From DAOUAT01 sp964551735 (GTDB lineage: Bacteria > Chloroflexota > Anaerolineae > CG2-30-64-16), in NCBI GenBank assembly GCA_964551735.1, contig CAZKEF010000010.1, positions 99,761-163,760 of the forward strand: a stretch of 64,000 bases of DNA. Direction: 5' to 3'. The position numbers and the translations under genes are program-made. Below the pieces are notes generated by a model that saw nothing but the letters and a program-made list of their open reading frames with translations, was not told the origin of the DNA and searched no databases. Position 1 is the first letter of the stretch. Every line of letters starts with the position of its first letter. Positions 51,563-64,000 of the stretch are shown here, one piece after another.

Positions 51563-52078
51563 ATGACCATCCCGCCCATCCCCAGCATCCCGGACTTTCT
51601 CACCTGGCAGGATGTCGACAAACTGATTGACTACCTGCTGCCGCAACTGCGCGGATCCTACGACGCGCTGTTGATGGTCACCCGCGGCGGCATCGTGCCC
51701 GGCGGCTTGATCGCCGAGGCGTTGGACATCAGTTACATCCTGACGGCTGCGGTGCAATTCCCCGGCGCGGGGCAATCACGCCTGGCCTGGCCCACCTTCC
51801 TGCAATTCCCCGAAGAACCCCTCCTGCGGGGCAAACGCATCCTGATCGTGGATGACATCTGGGCCAATGGCCGCACGATGACCACAGTGAAGGGGCGCGT
51901 TTCCGCGGCCGGCGGCATGCCGGAGGCCGCTGTGCTTCACTACAAGCCGGGCAGCAGCCTCTTTCGCGAGGCTGCCCCCGATTACTACGCGGCTATCACC
52001 GATCGCTTCATCGTTTACCCCTGGGAAGTGCAGCGCGGCCCTGATCGCCTAGATGAGCGCGTGCCACAGTTTAATTGA
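51563..52078 (+). CDS. Phosphoribosyltransferase-family protein
   Basis: 171 residues with the type I PRTase signature ILIVDDIWANGRTM (about 94-107), where the two aspartates bind the ribose of PRPP. LMVTRGGIVPGGLIAEAL is the PPi loop. It resembles bacterial xanthine/guanine or hypoxanthine PRTases, but the hood region that decides the base cannot be assigned. The ATG has a weak AAGGAG ribosome site 5 to 10 bases upstream. It may be in one transcript with the aldolase gene (49-base gap). Confidence 0.85.
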   Translation: MTIPPIPSIPDFLTWQDVDKLIDYLLPQLRGSYDALLMVTRGGIVPGGLIAEALDISYILTAAVQFPGAGQSRLAWPTFLQFPEEPLLRGKRILIVDDIWANGRTMTTVKGRVSAAGGMPEAAVLHYKPGSSLFREAAPDYYAAITDRFIVYPWEVQRGPDRLDERVPQFN

Positions 52079-52274
52079 GAAGGGGCGGGTTTGTCCGCCT
52101 CCAAGAGCGATCTGCTGTCACAGCATCGCATGCATACAAGGCGCACCTGCACTAATTGCGATAAACTTGCCCCTGTTGGAACCTTCTTCGGGCTCCCGGC
52201 GTCATACGAACAGTTAGCCGCCCATAAGGGCAGCGCAAACTAAAAACGCCAACAAACCTGAATGGAGGTTCTAA

Positions 52275-53042
52275 ATGTTGTCCGATCGTTCTAACCTACT
52301 GTTTGCCCTGACAGCGCTGCTGCTGGTCGGCAGCCTGGTGCTCAGCGGCTGCGCGCCCCTGGCCTCTGCCGCGCCGGTCACGGCCGGCGAGAGTCCTGTG
52401 CGCACCATCACCGTCGTCGGCCGGGGCGAGGTGAAGGCCCAGCCCGACACTGCCAGCACGAGCGTCGGCGTGGAAGTGACGGCCCCCACTGTTGATGAGG
52501 CGATGACTCAGGCCAAGGAGCGGATGGCCGCCCTGCTGGCCGCGCTGAAGGCGCTGGGCATTGCAGAGAAGGACATCCAGACCAGCAACTTCTCTATCTA
52601 CTTTGAGCGCACGCCCACCGATATGCCGACCCCGCGCATCGAAGGCGCCAGTGGTGACCAACAGATGCCGGGATTCTACCGGGTGAGCAACATGGTGCAG
52701 GTGACCATCCGTGACCTGGAGCAGGTCGGGGAGGTGTTGGAGACAGCCGTTAAGGCTGGCGCCAACAACATCTGGGGCATCAACTTCTCGGTGTCTGATC
52801 CGGCAGCGCTGGAGGTCCAGGCTCGTGAGAACGCAGCTAAGGATGCCAGGGCGCGTGCCGAGGCGCTGGCCGGCCTTCACGACGTTGAGTTGGGCAGCGT
52901 GATGGCTGTCAGCGAGGTCGTCGGCGGGGCCACCCCGGTGATCATGGAGGCCGCGAAGGCGCTGGGCGGCGGTGGCGCCCCGGTCGAGCCGGGCGAGTTG
53001 ACCCTGAGCACCCAGATCCAGGTGGTGTACGCCATCAAGTGA
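52275..53042 (+). CDS. SIMPL domain (DUF541) lipoprotein
   Basis: 255 residues with a lipoprotein signal (LSGC, Cys26) and GGAGG 7 bases ahead of the ATG. The SIMPL/DUF541 domain covers nearly the whole mature part: RTITVVGRGEVKAQPDTASTS in two halves, then VDEAMTQAKERMAALLAALKALGI and KDIQTSNFSIYFER, ending FSVSDPAALEVQARENAAKDA. Members occur on bacterial surfaces; some help oxidative stress tolerance, but the role is not settled. The gene stands alone; the 196 bases before it show no clear promoter. Confidence 0.9.
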   Translation: MLSDRSNLLFALTALLLVGSLVLSGCAPLASAAPVTAGESPVRTITVVGRGEVKAQPDTASTSVGVEVTAPTVDEAMTQAKERMAALLAALKALGIAEKDIQTSNFSIYFERTPTDMPTPRIEGASGDQQMPGFYRVSNMVQVTIRDLEQVGEVLETAVKAGANNIWGINFSVSDPAALEVQARENAAKDARARAEALAGLHDVELGSVMAVSEVVGGATPVIMEAAKALGGGGAPVEPGELTLSTQIQVVYAIK

Positions 53043-53234
53043 GCCGATGCCCCGTCCTGGGGCAGGGAATAGCCAAGCGGGGGTTCCGCGGACGTCAAGC
53101 GTCACGCAGGGCCCCCGTGTTGTTTGTGGTGATTGGGTTCGCGCTTCTGGCCGTTTTGTGATAGAATCTTTGCAAACATCAGTGGTCGATTTCTCGATGC
53201 GCCGGCTTTCACGGCCCGAAGTGAGGACAAACGC

Positions 53235-56210
53235 ATGCGCCTCCGGTTACGCCGCCTACGCCTCTTCCTCGTGCTTACATTCATGATGCCTCTGATCGGG
53301 CACGCGCCAACCGGAGCGCAAATCCCGCCGATCAGTTGGCAGGCGCTCGGTAGCCCAGACGGCCCCCTGACGCGCCTGGCCGCTGCGCCCGATGGCCAGA
53401 CCCTCTACGCGGTGACCACGGCCCGTGTTAACCGCGCGGACGACGAGACACAATGGCTCGATCGTTATCGTTGGGCCTTGGCCGAGACGCTCTACCGCAG
53501 CGCCGACGCCGGCGCCACTTGGCAGCCTGCCACCAACGATCTGCCACCTGGCGTGATCAGCGCCGTGTACGTCGACCCGGCCAATGGTGACCTGCTTGTG
53601 GCCGCGCAGCCTTTCGGTGACTTTTTCACCCGGCGCAACGGACTATGGCGCAGCAGCGATAATGGCGCCAACTGGCGACAGGTGCCCCTGGGGCGTAACG
53701 ACCTGGTCATCCGGCGGATCGTACGCAACTCGGATGGCAGCGCCCTGTTTTTTGGGGCCACCGCCGGCGAGAAATACCCCAACAGTTATGTTTATCGCTA
53801 TGCCGACGGGCAGTGGGCCGCAGTCCAGGCGCTGCGCTACGAGCAGCGGCCCGGCAGCACTTTGATCGATCTGTTCGCCCACGGCCGCGACCCTCAGCGA
53901 CTTTTCCTGTTGACCTACGGCGGCGACGTCTTCACCAGCGCCGACGGGGGCCAGACGTGGGCGCTGTCGCTGCGCCCTGATGAAGGAATGTACCCTGAGG
54001 CGCGCCAGGCCCGGCTGGCGCCCCGGCCGGACCGGCCGGATACCTTGTTGCTGGTGCGCGAGGGGGAGAGCGACGCCTCGCCCGCTGTCTATCGCAGCAG
54101 CGACGCAGCCGCCAGTTGGGGCAAGCTGTCAGCCACAGGCCTACCGGTCGGCGTGCGGCCACAGGCCCTACAGGGGCTATCGGGCGGGGTCTTCATCCTT
54201 AACACTTCCACCGGCACGTTCCGCAGCGCGGACAACGGCGCGACGTGGCAGCCGCTGGAAGGCCCTTTGAGCAGCGGCGCTGTGGCTGACTTCCTGGCGC
54301 CGCCAGCCGGAACTGCAAACCGGGAGGCCTTCATCCTGGCCGCGGCCGGCCACGGCCTGTTCATCAGCCGAGATGCCGGCGCGTTGTGGCAATCGCACGG
54401 CAGCGGGCTGCCGTTCAACAGCAAGATCGGCGGGCTGCTGACCCATCCGGCGCGGCCAGGGCTCGTGTATGCCTTCAGTGACCCGCGCACAGTTGGGAGC
54501 ACCGCGGTGCTGCCGTTCCTGCGCAGCAACGACGGTGGTCAGGGCTGGACGCCCGCGGCCCAAGGCATGCCGGCTGTGCAGATCACGGCCGCGGCGTTGG
54601 ATCCGGACGATCCTGACGTGATCTTCCTGGCATCATGGGAGCATTTTTTCCGCAGCACCGATGGTGGGGTGAGCTGGCAGGTGAGCCGGCTGGATTTCGG
54701 CGGTCACAGTGCATTGGCGATTGCCCCTTCGGAGCCCAGTACCATCTACCTGGCCGGCCGGCCGGCGCTGCGCAGCACCGATCGCGGCGCCACCTGGCAG
54801 GCCATCCCTGTGGTCGTCGCCGGCGAGGGTCAGCAGATCCAAGAGGCCGTCGGGGCGGTCGTGGATCCGGCGGACGCGACGCACGTGTGGATTGCGCGCC
54901 AGGATGGGGTGTTCGAAAGCCGGAACGGCGGCGGGAGCTGGGCGGCTGTTGGGTTGGCCGGCCGCGATGTCCGTTGGTTGGCGGCTGCCATGACGCCCGC
55001 GTTGACGCTTTACGCCGGTATCACGGATGACGGCGTCTACCGGTGGCGCGGGGGCACTGAGTGGACTGCGGCCAATGCCGGGTTGCCGGCCGGCAGCACG
55101 GTCCTGGCCTTTGGGCCGGATGAGCGAACTCCGGGCGTGTTGTGGGCCACCCGCAACGGCGGCGGCATCTACCGCAGCAGCGATGGGGGCGAAACGTGGA
55201 GCAACGTCGCCGTTGGCGTTGGGGATAACCTGGCCCAGGCCATCGCCGTGGATTACGGAACACCGGGCGGCGCGCTGGTGGGCACCGCGACCGCCGGTGT
55301 GTGGGCTTTCGGTCGCGGTAGCGCGGCGACCCCGGCGCCATCCGCCGCGCCTGCGGCCGACCGCGCCGGTATTGATGCCCGGATCGAGATCGTCTGGCCG
55401 CATGACTGGGCCCCTGTGGACCAGGCTAAGCTGGCCAACATCGGCTTGCGGCTTTTCATGCCCGGCAGCCTGTTGCCCCCGTCTTGCGGCTGGCGGCCTC
55501 AGGTAACCGTCTGGCAGGCCAACAACACCGACCCGGCCGGGCCGTTGCGCCAGGCCGATCAGGGCAGCCTGGACGGGCAACCCTACCCCTACTGGATGCT
55601 CAATGATGTGGATGTCAGCCGCGCCAACGACCTGACGCAGAAGATCTACTTCATGGTGCGGGTTGCTGGGGTGAACACTGCAACGAGCATCTGGGCCCAC
55701 GGTGCGGACGCGCGCACTTACTTTCCAGCGCAGGATGTGCCCAGCGGCATCGCCACCGATGCTATCACGGCCGTGGATGCGCGCATCCAGATCGTGTGGC
55801 CGCACGATGGGTCCGGGGCCGAACGCCCGGTCGCTGAGGCGCCCCTGGCGAACGTCGCGGTGGCATTTTTCAAGCACGGGACGCGTCTTTCGGTGCCGGT
55901 GAACTGGCAGCCTGCGGGGGTCACGTTGTACGGCTCCTGGGACCAGGAAGTGTCCAGGCCAGTGGCTGCCCAGGCCACGGTGCTCACACGGCAATCCGGC
56001 GCGATCACCTATCCGGTGTGGGAGTTCCACAACATCCCTGTGGCCCGTGCAGCCGCTTCTGCTAGTCAGCCCGGGGATCCCAGCTCCAAGCTTTATTTGT
56101 GGGTGGATGTAGCGAATGTGACGACCTATCCGACCATCTGGTCTCACGGTATTGACTCGCGCACCTTTTTCCCGTATAAAGATGAGCCGATCCAGGGGTG
56201 CGTGCCATGA
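53235..56210 (+). CDS. Secreted BNR/sortilin-type beta-propeller protein with a duplicated C-terminal module
   Basis: 991 residues from ATG 53235 (GAGGA 7 bases upstream). A signal peptide ends near residue 30 (GHAPTGAQ). Residues about 35-700 form BNR/Vps10-like propeller repeats, seen as many Asp-boxes: RSADAGATW, RSSDNGANW, TSADGGQTW, RSADNGATW, RSTDGGVSW, RSTDRGATW, RSSDGGETW. The C-terminus has two copies of a module of about 130 residues (about 712-840 and 846-991) starting IDARIEIVWPHD and VDARIQIVWPHD and ending in SIWAHGADARTYFP and TIWSHGIDSRTFFP. The module is not a domain I can name. It is probably a surface binding protein; enzyme activity is not indicated. Confidence 0.82.
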   Translation: MRLRLRRLRLFLVLTFMMPLIGHAPTGAQIPPISWQALGSPDGPLTRLAAAPDGQTLYAVTTARVNRADDETQWLDRYRWALAETLYRSADAGATWQPATNDLPPGVISAVYVDPANGDLLVAAQPFGDFFTRRNGLWRSSDNGANWRQVPLGRNDLVIRRIVRNSDGSALFFGATAGEKYPNSYVYRYADGQWAAVQALRYEQRPGSTLIDLFAHGRDPQRLFLLTYGGDVFTSADGGQTWALSLRPDEGMYPEARQARLAPRPDRPDTLLLVREGESDASPAVYRSSDAAASWGKLSATGLPVGVRPQALQGLSGGVFILNTSTGTFRSADNGATWQPLEGPLSSGAVADFLAPPAGTANREAFILAAAGHGLFISRDAGALWQSHGSGLPFNSKIGGLLTHPARPGLVYAFSDPRTVGSTAVLPFLRSNDGGQGWTPAAQGMPAVQITAAALDPDDPDVIFLASWEHFFRSTDGGVSWQVSRLDFGGHSALAIAPSEPSTIYLAGRPALRSTDRGATWQAIPVVVAGEGQQIQEAVGAVVDPADATHVWIARQDGVFESRNGGGSWAAVGLAGRDVRWLAAAMTPALTLYAGITDDGVYRWRGGTEWTAANAGLPAGSTVLAFGPDERTPGVLWATRNGGGIYRSSDGGETWSNVAVGVGDNLAQAIAVDYGTPGGALVGTATAGVWAFGRGSAATPAPSAAPAADRAGIDARIEIVWPHDWAPVDQAKLANIGLRLFMPGSLLPPSCGWRPQVTVWQANNTDPAGPLRQADQGSLDGQPYPYWMLNDVDVSRANDLTQKIYFMVRVAGVNTATSIWAHGADARTYFPAQDVPSGIATDAITAVDARIQIVWPHDGSGAERPVAEAPLANVAVAFFKHGTRLSVPVNWQPAGVTLYGSWDQEVSRPVAAQATVLTRQSGAITYPVWEFHNIPVARAAASASQPGDPSSKLYLWVDVANVTTYPTIWSHGIDSRTFFPYKDEPIQGCVP

Positions 56211-56223
56211 GTGAACGGCCGCG

Positions 56224-56949
56224 ATGGTGAGACTGGCGTCGTGGCAGAACGCAGGGCTGGCCCTGGCATTGTTCATCGCAACCGCTCTGCTGGTGGTTTG
56301 GTGGCGCCAGCAAACGCGGCGTTGGCCGATCATACTGGCGGCCTGTCTGGTGGCTGCGCCGGCCTTGAGTTGGTGGTCGGGCCAGGCCTTCCAGGTGGCC
56401 GATTATCGGGCCGGCTGCGACGGTTTGTGCCCAGGGTTCAGCGGCGCGCCCATCCCGTTCAATGGTGAGGCAGTCGGCGGGGCATTCTTGCTTGCAGGCT
56501 TTCTGCTGAACACCCTGGTTTACATCGCGATCCTGCTGGCCTGGAGCGCTGTCGTGCGGGCAGCCGCATATGCCGTGAACGCTGGCGCGTCGACCGGTTG
56601 GTGGCGCGGCGCAGGGGTGGGGTTCATCCTGGCTGTGATGCCATTGGCCTTCTCGCCCTGGCTTTTGCCCCCGCCTGAGGCGCATGTGCGCGGCGATTCA
56701 CAGCGCGTAGCGATCAACGCGCGGCGCGAAGTGTACATGTACGCCGCGCAGGCGCCGTGGCCGGTGCTACGCGTGGGGTTGGATGACGTGCGTCCAAGGC
56801 AGGATGGGCAGCCAGGGTTACGGGTGTGCTTGCGCACCTACACGTTTTTCTATATGCCGACCGGCGCCCTGTTTCTGGACATGACGCCTCAGGGCGTGCA
56901 CAGCAATCATGGGGGCTATCTGCCGCTGTCCGCGTCATGTTGGGAGTGA
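56224..56949 (+). CDS. Hypothetical membrane protein
   Basis: 241 residues with four hydrophobic spans: ALALFIATALLVVWW, WPIILAACLVAAPALSWW, GGAFLLAGFLLNTLVYIAILLAW, and GVGFILAVMPLAFSPWLLP. A paired-cysteine loop (DYRAGCDGLCPGFSG) follows span 2. A C-terminal extracytoplasmic part of about 85 residues contains VYMYAAQAPWPVLRVGLDDV. No family is recognised. It starts 13 bases after the BNR protein gene and precedes the metalloprotease gene by 29 bases, so all three are probably co-expressed. Confidence 0.7.
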   Translation: MVRLASWQNAGLALALFIATALLVVWWRQQTRRWPIILAACLVAAPALSWWSGQAFQVADYRAGCDGLCPGFSGAPIPFNGEAVGGAFLLAGFLLNTLVYIAILLAWSAVVRAAAYAVNAGASTGWWRGAGVGFILAVMPLAFSPWLLPPPEAHVRGDSQRVAINARREVYMYAAQAPWPVLRVGLDDVRPRQDGQPGLRVCLRTYTFFYMPTGALFLDMTPQGVHSNHGGYLPLSASCWE

Positions 56950-56978
56950 CGCCCGTATCGTGATTGGAGGAGCTGACA

Positions 56979-59036
56979 ATGGAGAGACGAAACCTGGTGC
57001 TGATCTTGGCGGCCGCGTTGTTGTTGGCCTGTTGCTGTTTGACCGTGTTTGCGGGGGCGCTCGCCTACTTGATGATCGTGCCGCAACCTGCTGAGGTGAT
57101 TATCCCGACAGATATCGTTGTCACGCGGGTGGTGACCCCCACGCCGCGCGCGCCCGTTCCGCCGACGCAGGCGCCGGCGGAAGACTTGACGCCCACCCCC
57201 CTCCCGGACAGCGGGGCCACGCAGCCCGGCGCCGCCCTTTCGGATGAAATCGCGGCGTTAATGGAAAACGAGATGCCGCCGGCCGACCCGCGCGAGTTGG
57301 CCCTGCAGTTCGACCCCAACTTGACCGATATTCCGGTTACAGTGAACGCGACCCCCCCCAGCTACAAGGTCGGTGACACCGCCAAATTCTGGGTTTCCAA
57401 CAGCGACACCCAGGAACACACGCAGATCACAGCCGAGCTCAAGGTGATGACTGATCACGTGGCTATGTGGGTGCAGCAAGGGGTGCGTATGAACCAGCGT
57501 GACCTGGAGGCGTCGGCCCAACGTTTTGAAGAGAGGACTTACCCCACGAACCGCGAGTTCTTTGGCAGCGAGTGGACGCCAGGCGTGGACAACGACGTCC
57601 GGTTGCACATCCTGCACGCACGCGGGCTGGGTGAGAACGTCGCCGGCTACTATTCATCGGCCGACGAGTATTCACGGCTGGTCAACGAGTACTCTAACGA
57701 GCGCGAGATGTTTTACATCTCCGCTGACTCCGGCAGCGCCAAACCTAACAGCGTCTTTTACGACGGCACCCTGGCTCACGAGTTTCAGCACATGATTCAC
57801 TGGGCCAACGATCGCAACGAAACCTCGTGGGTCAACGAGGGTATGTCGGAACTGGCCAGCTATCTGAACGGTTTCGACCCCGGCGGCATGGAATACGCTT
57901 ACGCCGAGCAACCCGACACCCAGCTCACCACCTGGGCCGATCCCAGCACCGAGAGCACCGCTGAGCATTACGGCGCGTCCTATCTGTTCACGAGCTACTT
58001 CCTGCAGCGCTTCGGCGAGGAGTTGACCAAGGCCGTGGTCGCGTCACCCAAAAACGGCATCCCCAGCTTCGATGAGGCGTTGGCAGCGGCTGGCCGTGCC
58101 GAGCGCTTTGACGACATATTTGCAGACTGGGTGATCGCGAACTACCTCGACCTGCCGGAGATTGATCCGACAGGACATTTCGGCTACACCGGCATTGACA
58201 CCCCAGAGATGGTGGTCGCCAAGACGCATCGCTCTTATCCTGTATCAGGTGAAGAGCAGGTCAGCCAGTACGGTGTGGATTACATCCGACTGCGCGGCAG
58301 CGGGTCCGTCACCATCCAATTTGCAGGCCAACAACAGGTCGCCGTCGTGGATGCCGCCCCTCAGGGAACGCATTCCTGGTGGTCGAACCGCGGCGACCAG
58401 AGCAGCGCCACGTTGACGCGGGCTTTCGACTTGCGCGCCGTCGACTCGGCCACGCTGACATTCTCCGTCTGGTACGACATTGAGGAGGGGTGGGATTACG
58501 CGTATGTCGCAGCTTCGACCGACGGAGGCAACCGCTGGCAGATCCTGCAAGCGCGCACCAGCACCACCGCAAACCCGGTGGGCAACGCGTTCGGTCCGGG
58601 GTGGACCGGGACCAGTGGCGGCAGAACCCCCGGCTGGATTGACGAGCAGGTGGACCTGACCCCGTTCGCCGGCCAGGAGATCCTGTTACGTTTCCAGATG
58701 GTGACCGATGATGCGGTGAACCGGCCCGGGCTGCTGCTGGATAACATCGCGATCCCGGAGATCGGTTACACGGACGATGGCGAGAATGGCGCGGGCGGTT
58801 GGGAGGCCGCAGGCTGGGCGCTGATTGACAACTCGCTGGATCAACGTTGGCTTGTCCAGTTGGTCAGGGTCAGCGGGAATCAAGTGGCGGTCGAGCAGAT
58901 GGCCGTGGGGCTGGATGGCCGCGGCGAGCTCCTCGTTGCCGATCTCGGCGCTGCGGATGAAGTGGTGCTCGCCATCTCAGGGTTGACGCCTGTCACCACC
59001 GAAGCTGCATCGTACAGTTACACTATCGCACCCTAA
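56979..59036 (+). CDS. Membrane-anchored or exported zinc metalloprotease (gluzincin, immune inhibitor A/hyicolysin-like)
   Basis: 685 residues; ATG 56979 follows GGAGGAG. A hydrophobic N-terminus (LVLILAAALLLACCCLTVFAG) anchors it, perhaps as a lipoprotein at Cys18, followed by a Thr/Pro-rich stalk to about residue 85. The protease domain has HEFQHMIHW (His267, Glu268, His271) and the third ligand Glu287 in WVNEGMSEL. This is a gluzincin pattern as in M30-type enzymes. The C-terminal region (about 455-600) is MAM/immune-inhibitor-A-like (SATLTRAFDLRAVDSATLTF, WDYAYVAASTDGGNRW). It probably degrades external proteins. It shares an operon with a CPBP-family membrane protease. Confidence 0.82.
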   Translation: MERRNLVLILAAALLLACCCLTVFAGALAYLMIVPQPAEVIIPTDIVVTRVVTPTPRAPVPPTQAPAEDLTPTPLPDSGATQPGAALSDEIAALMENEMPPADPRELALQFDPNLTDIPVTVNATPPSYKVGDTAKFWVSNSDTQEHTQITAELKVMTDHVAMWVQQGVRMNQRDLEASAQRFEERTYPTNREFFGSEWTPGVDNDVRLHILHARGLGENVAGYYSSADEYSRLVNEYSNEREMFYISADSGSAKPNSVFYDGTLAHEFQHMIHWANDRNETSWVNEGMSELASYLNGFDPGGMEYAYAEQPDTQLTTWADPSTESTAEHYGASYLFTSYFLQRFGEELTKAVVASPKNGIPSFDEALAAAGRAERFDDIFADWVIANYLDLPEIDPTGHFGYTGIDTPEMVVAKTHRSYPVSGEEQVSQYGVDYIRLRGSGSVTIQFAGQQQVAVVDAAPQGTHSWWSNRGDQSSATLTRAFDLRAVDSATLTFSVWYDIEEGWDYAYVAASTDGGNRWQILQARTSTTANPVGNAFGPGWTGTSGGRTPGWIDEQVDLTPFAGQEILLRFQMVTDDAVNRPGLLLDNIAIPEIGYTDDGENGAGGWEAAGWALIDNSLDQRWLVQLVRVSGNQVAVEQMAVGLDGRGELLVADLGAADEVVLAISGLTPVTTEAASYSYTIAP

Positions 59037-59044
59037 GCACTTCG

Positions 59045-59734
59045 ATGCAGCCTGCTTGGTGGTTGGCCATCGGCCTGGCCCTGCTGATAACGCTGGTTTC
59101 GGCCGGCACGTGGCGCACGGGCCAACTGCTGCGCCGGTGGACGCCGCCCTTCAACCTGCTGTTGAGCTTGCCCGATAACGCGCTGCGGCTGGTCCTGATC
59201 GGACTCTGCATCGGGTTGGGGGCGGCCTGGGGGCCGGGGGCGGCCGACCTTGGCTGGACAACGGGCTACCTGGCGCCAGATCTGATGCTGGGTCTGCTGG
59301 CGGGGATCGCGCTGGCTGGCTCCTTCCTGTGGGCTGGCCAGGCGGCTGTACGACGTTGGGGTCCGCAGGTTCACGACGATCGGCTGCTGCGGTGCATTGT
59401 GCCGGCGGACCGGCGCGAGTGGCTGCCGGTGCTGTTGGCGCTATTGCCGGCCGCCGCGCTCGAAGAGCTGTTGTTCCGGTCGCTGCCGCTTGGTGGGCTA
59501 GCAGGGCTGATCGCGCCCGGCTGGTTGGTGTGGCCGTTGGCGCTTCTCTTTGGGTTGCTTCATTGGCCCCAGGGCGGCTGGGGCGTCGTGGGCGCGACGC
59601 TGGCCGCCATCGCGTTCAGCCTGCTCTTTCTGGCCACAGGGAGCATATGGGCGCCGCTGGCCGCGCATTATGCTATGAATGTGATGCAGGTGGTGCTGGC
59701 CAGCCGGTCCGGGCTACGGCCGGCACGCATGTAA
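59045..59734 (+). CDS. CPBP-family intramembrane glutamic protease (Rce1/Abi type)
   Basis: 229 residues with about six to seven spans. The family motifs are present in order: EELLFRSLPLGGL (Glu-Glu and Arg), FGLLHWPQGGWG (His), and HYAMNVMQV (His and Asn). These residues form the active site in the studied archaeal Rce1 homologue. Bacterial members act in bacteriocin self-immunity or process membrane proteins; the target here is unknown. It starts 8 bases after the metalloprotease and converges with dnaE. Confidence 0.88.
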   Translation: MQPAWWLAIGLALLITLVSAGTWRTGQLLRRWTPPFNLLLSLPDNALRLVLIGLCIGLGAAWGPGAADLGWTTGYLAPDLMLGLLAGIALAGSFLWAGQAAVRRWGPQVHDDRLLRCIVPADRREWLPVLLALLPAAALEELLFRSLPLGGLAGLIAPGWLVWPLALLFGLLHWPQGGWGVVGATLAAIAFSLLFLATGSIWAPLAAHYAMNVMQVVLASRSGLRPARM

Positions 59735-59768
59735 GCAGGGGCGAGCTCACCTGGCCCTTATCTTCGCC

Positions 59769-63836
<4,068 letters not shown>

Positions 63837-63898
63837 GGCAAGAAAGCCAAAAGCATATAGCCGATAGTAATCAGTTGATGAGGGACTGCGCGCATTTG

Positions 63899-63904
63899 AT
63901 TATA
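63899..63904 (-). promoter_or_regulatory. Possible -10 box of dnaE
   Basis: A perfect TATAAT on the minus strand, 62 bases upstream of the dnaE ATG. The -35 position 17 bases further is TACCGC, which is poor. The rest of 63837-64000 shows nothing recognisable. Confidence 0.38.
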
Positions 63905-64000
63905 GCAGAAGGCGACGGAGAGCGGTAATTCGCCGGTCATGCAGACAGGAATTCCAAATGCAAAACCGAACAGGCGTCACCTTGACTGCAAAGAAGCATA

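Noticed and set aside
54633..56333. 566-codon minus-strand frame opposite the BNR protein
   Set aside because: No ribosome site or domain; the plus-strand gene has Asp-box repeats and a signal peptide.

Overview
The window looks like chromosomal DNA of a high-GC bacterium, most likely a Chloroflexota member near Anaerolineae/Caldilineae. This is inferred from gene content and style, not from a marker-gene tree. Pointers are many lipoproteins with Thr/Pro-rich stalks, DUF3048 and SIMPL lipoproteins, sortilin/BNR-type surface proteins, an isopentenyl phosphate kinase, a 7TM-GAF sensor with a sigma-region-4-like end, and abundant short palindromic repeats. There are no phage genes, transposases, rRNA or CRISPR arrays; the only RNA gene seen is tRNA-Val(TAC).

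Bases 1-13726 are a transport block on the + strand. It holds the end of a branched-chain amino acid importer (livM-livG-livF), then a family-5 peptide-type binding protein with two Dpp-type permeases and a metallo-beta-lactamase-fold hydrolase. Next comes a second operon with a chimeric binding protein (a polar-amino-acid domain fused to a circularly permuted peptide-type domain), two Dpp-type permeases, one GlnP-type permease and one GlnQ-type ATPase. No DppD/DppF ATPase is present in the window.

Bases 13943-24179 hold plsY, a coenzyme B12-dependent acyl-CoA mutase set (large subunit, B12 subunit, MeaB chaperone) whose active-site residues look like isobutyryl-CoA mutase rather than methylmalonyl-CoA mutase, a lipid kinase, a Ca2+/H+ antiporter, xseA/xseB, a DUF212 protein and a split ThrE-type exporter. 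Bases 24327-29867 carry a lytic transglycosylase lipoprotein, a DUF3048 lipoprotein and an MFS transporter.

Bases 29869-37961 form a tightly packed seven-gene minus-strand operon: rseP, zinc-ribbon/LysM protein, HEAT protein, AEC transporter, TPR protein, FecR-like protein, GT39-type membrane protein. Bases 38379-42301 hold isopentenyl phosphate kinase, a DUF126/aconitase-X small subunit, selA, a HEPN/MNT pair and tRNA-Val. Bases 42447-49824 (minus) hold ftsK, an S1-domain protein, the 7TM sensor, a GNAT acetyltransferase and an orphan sugar-type binding protein. Bases 49940-59734 (+) hold a cyclase-family hydrolase, a DapA-family lyase, a phosphoribosyltransferase, a SIMPL lipoprotein, and a surface-protein/protease group. 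The window ends with dnaE on the minus strand.

The most unusual points are: (1) the fused and permuted binding protein, whose two domains mirror the two permease types of its own operon; (2) several families of short inverted repeats, two of which sit in frame inside real genes (ftsK and the GT39 gene); (3) the isobutyryl-CoA-mutase-like active site; (4) the 7TM-GAF-HTH sensor; and (5) a duplicated, unassigned C-terminal module in the BNR surface protein.
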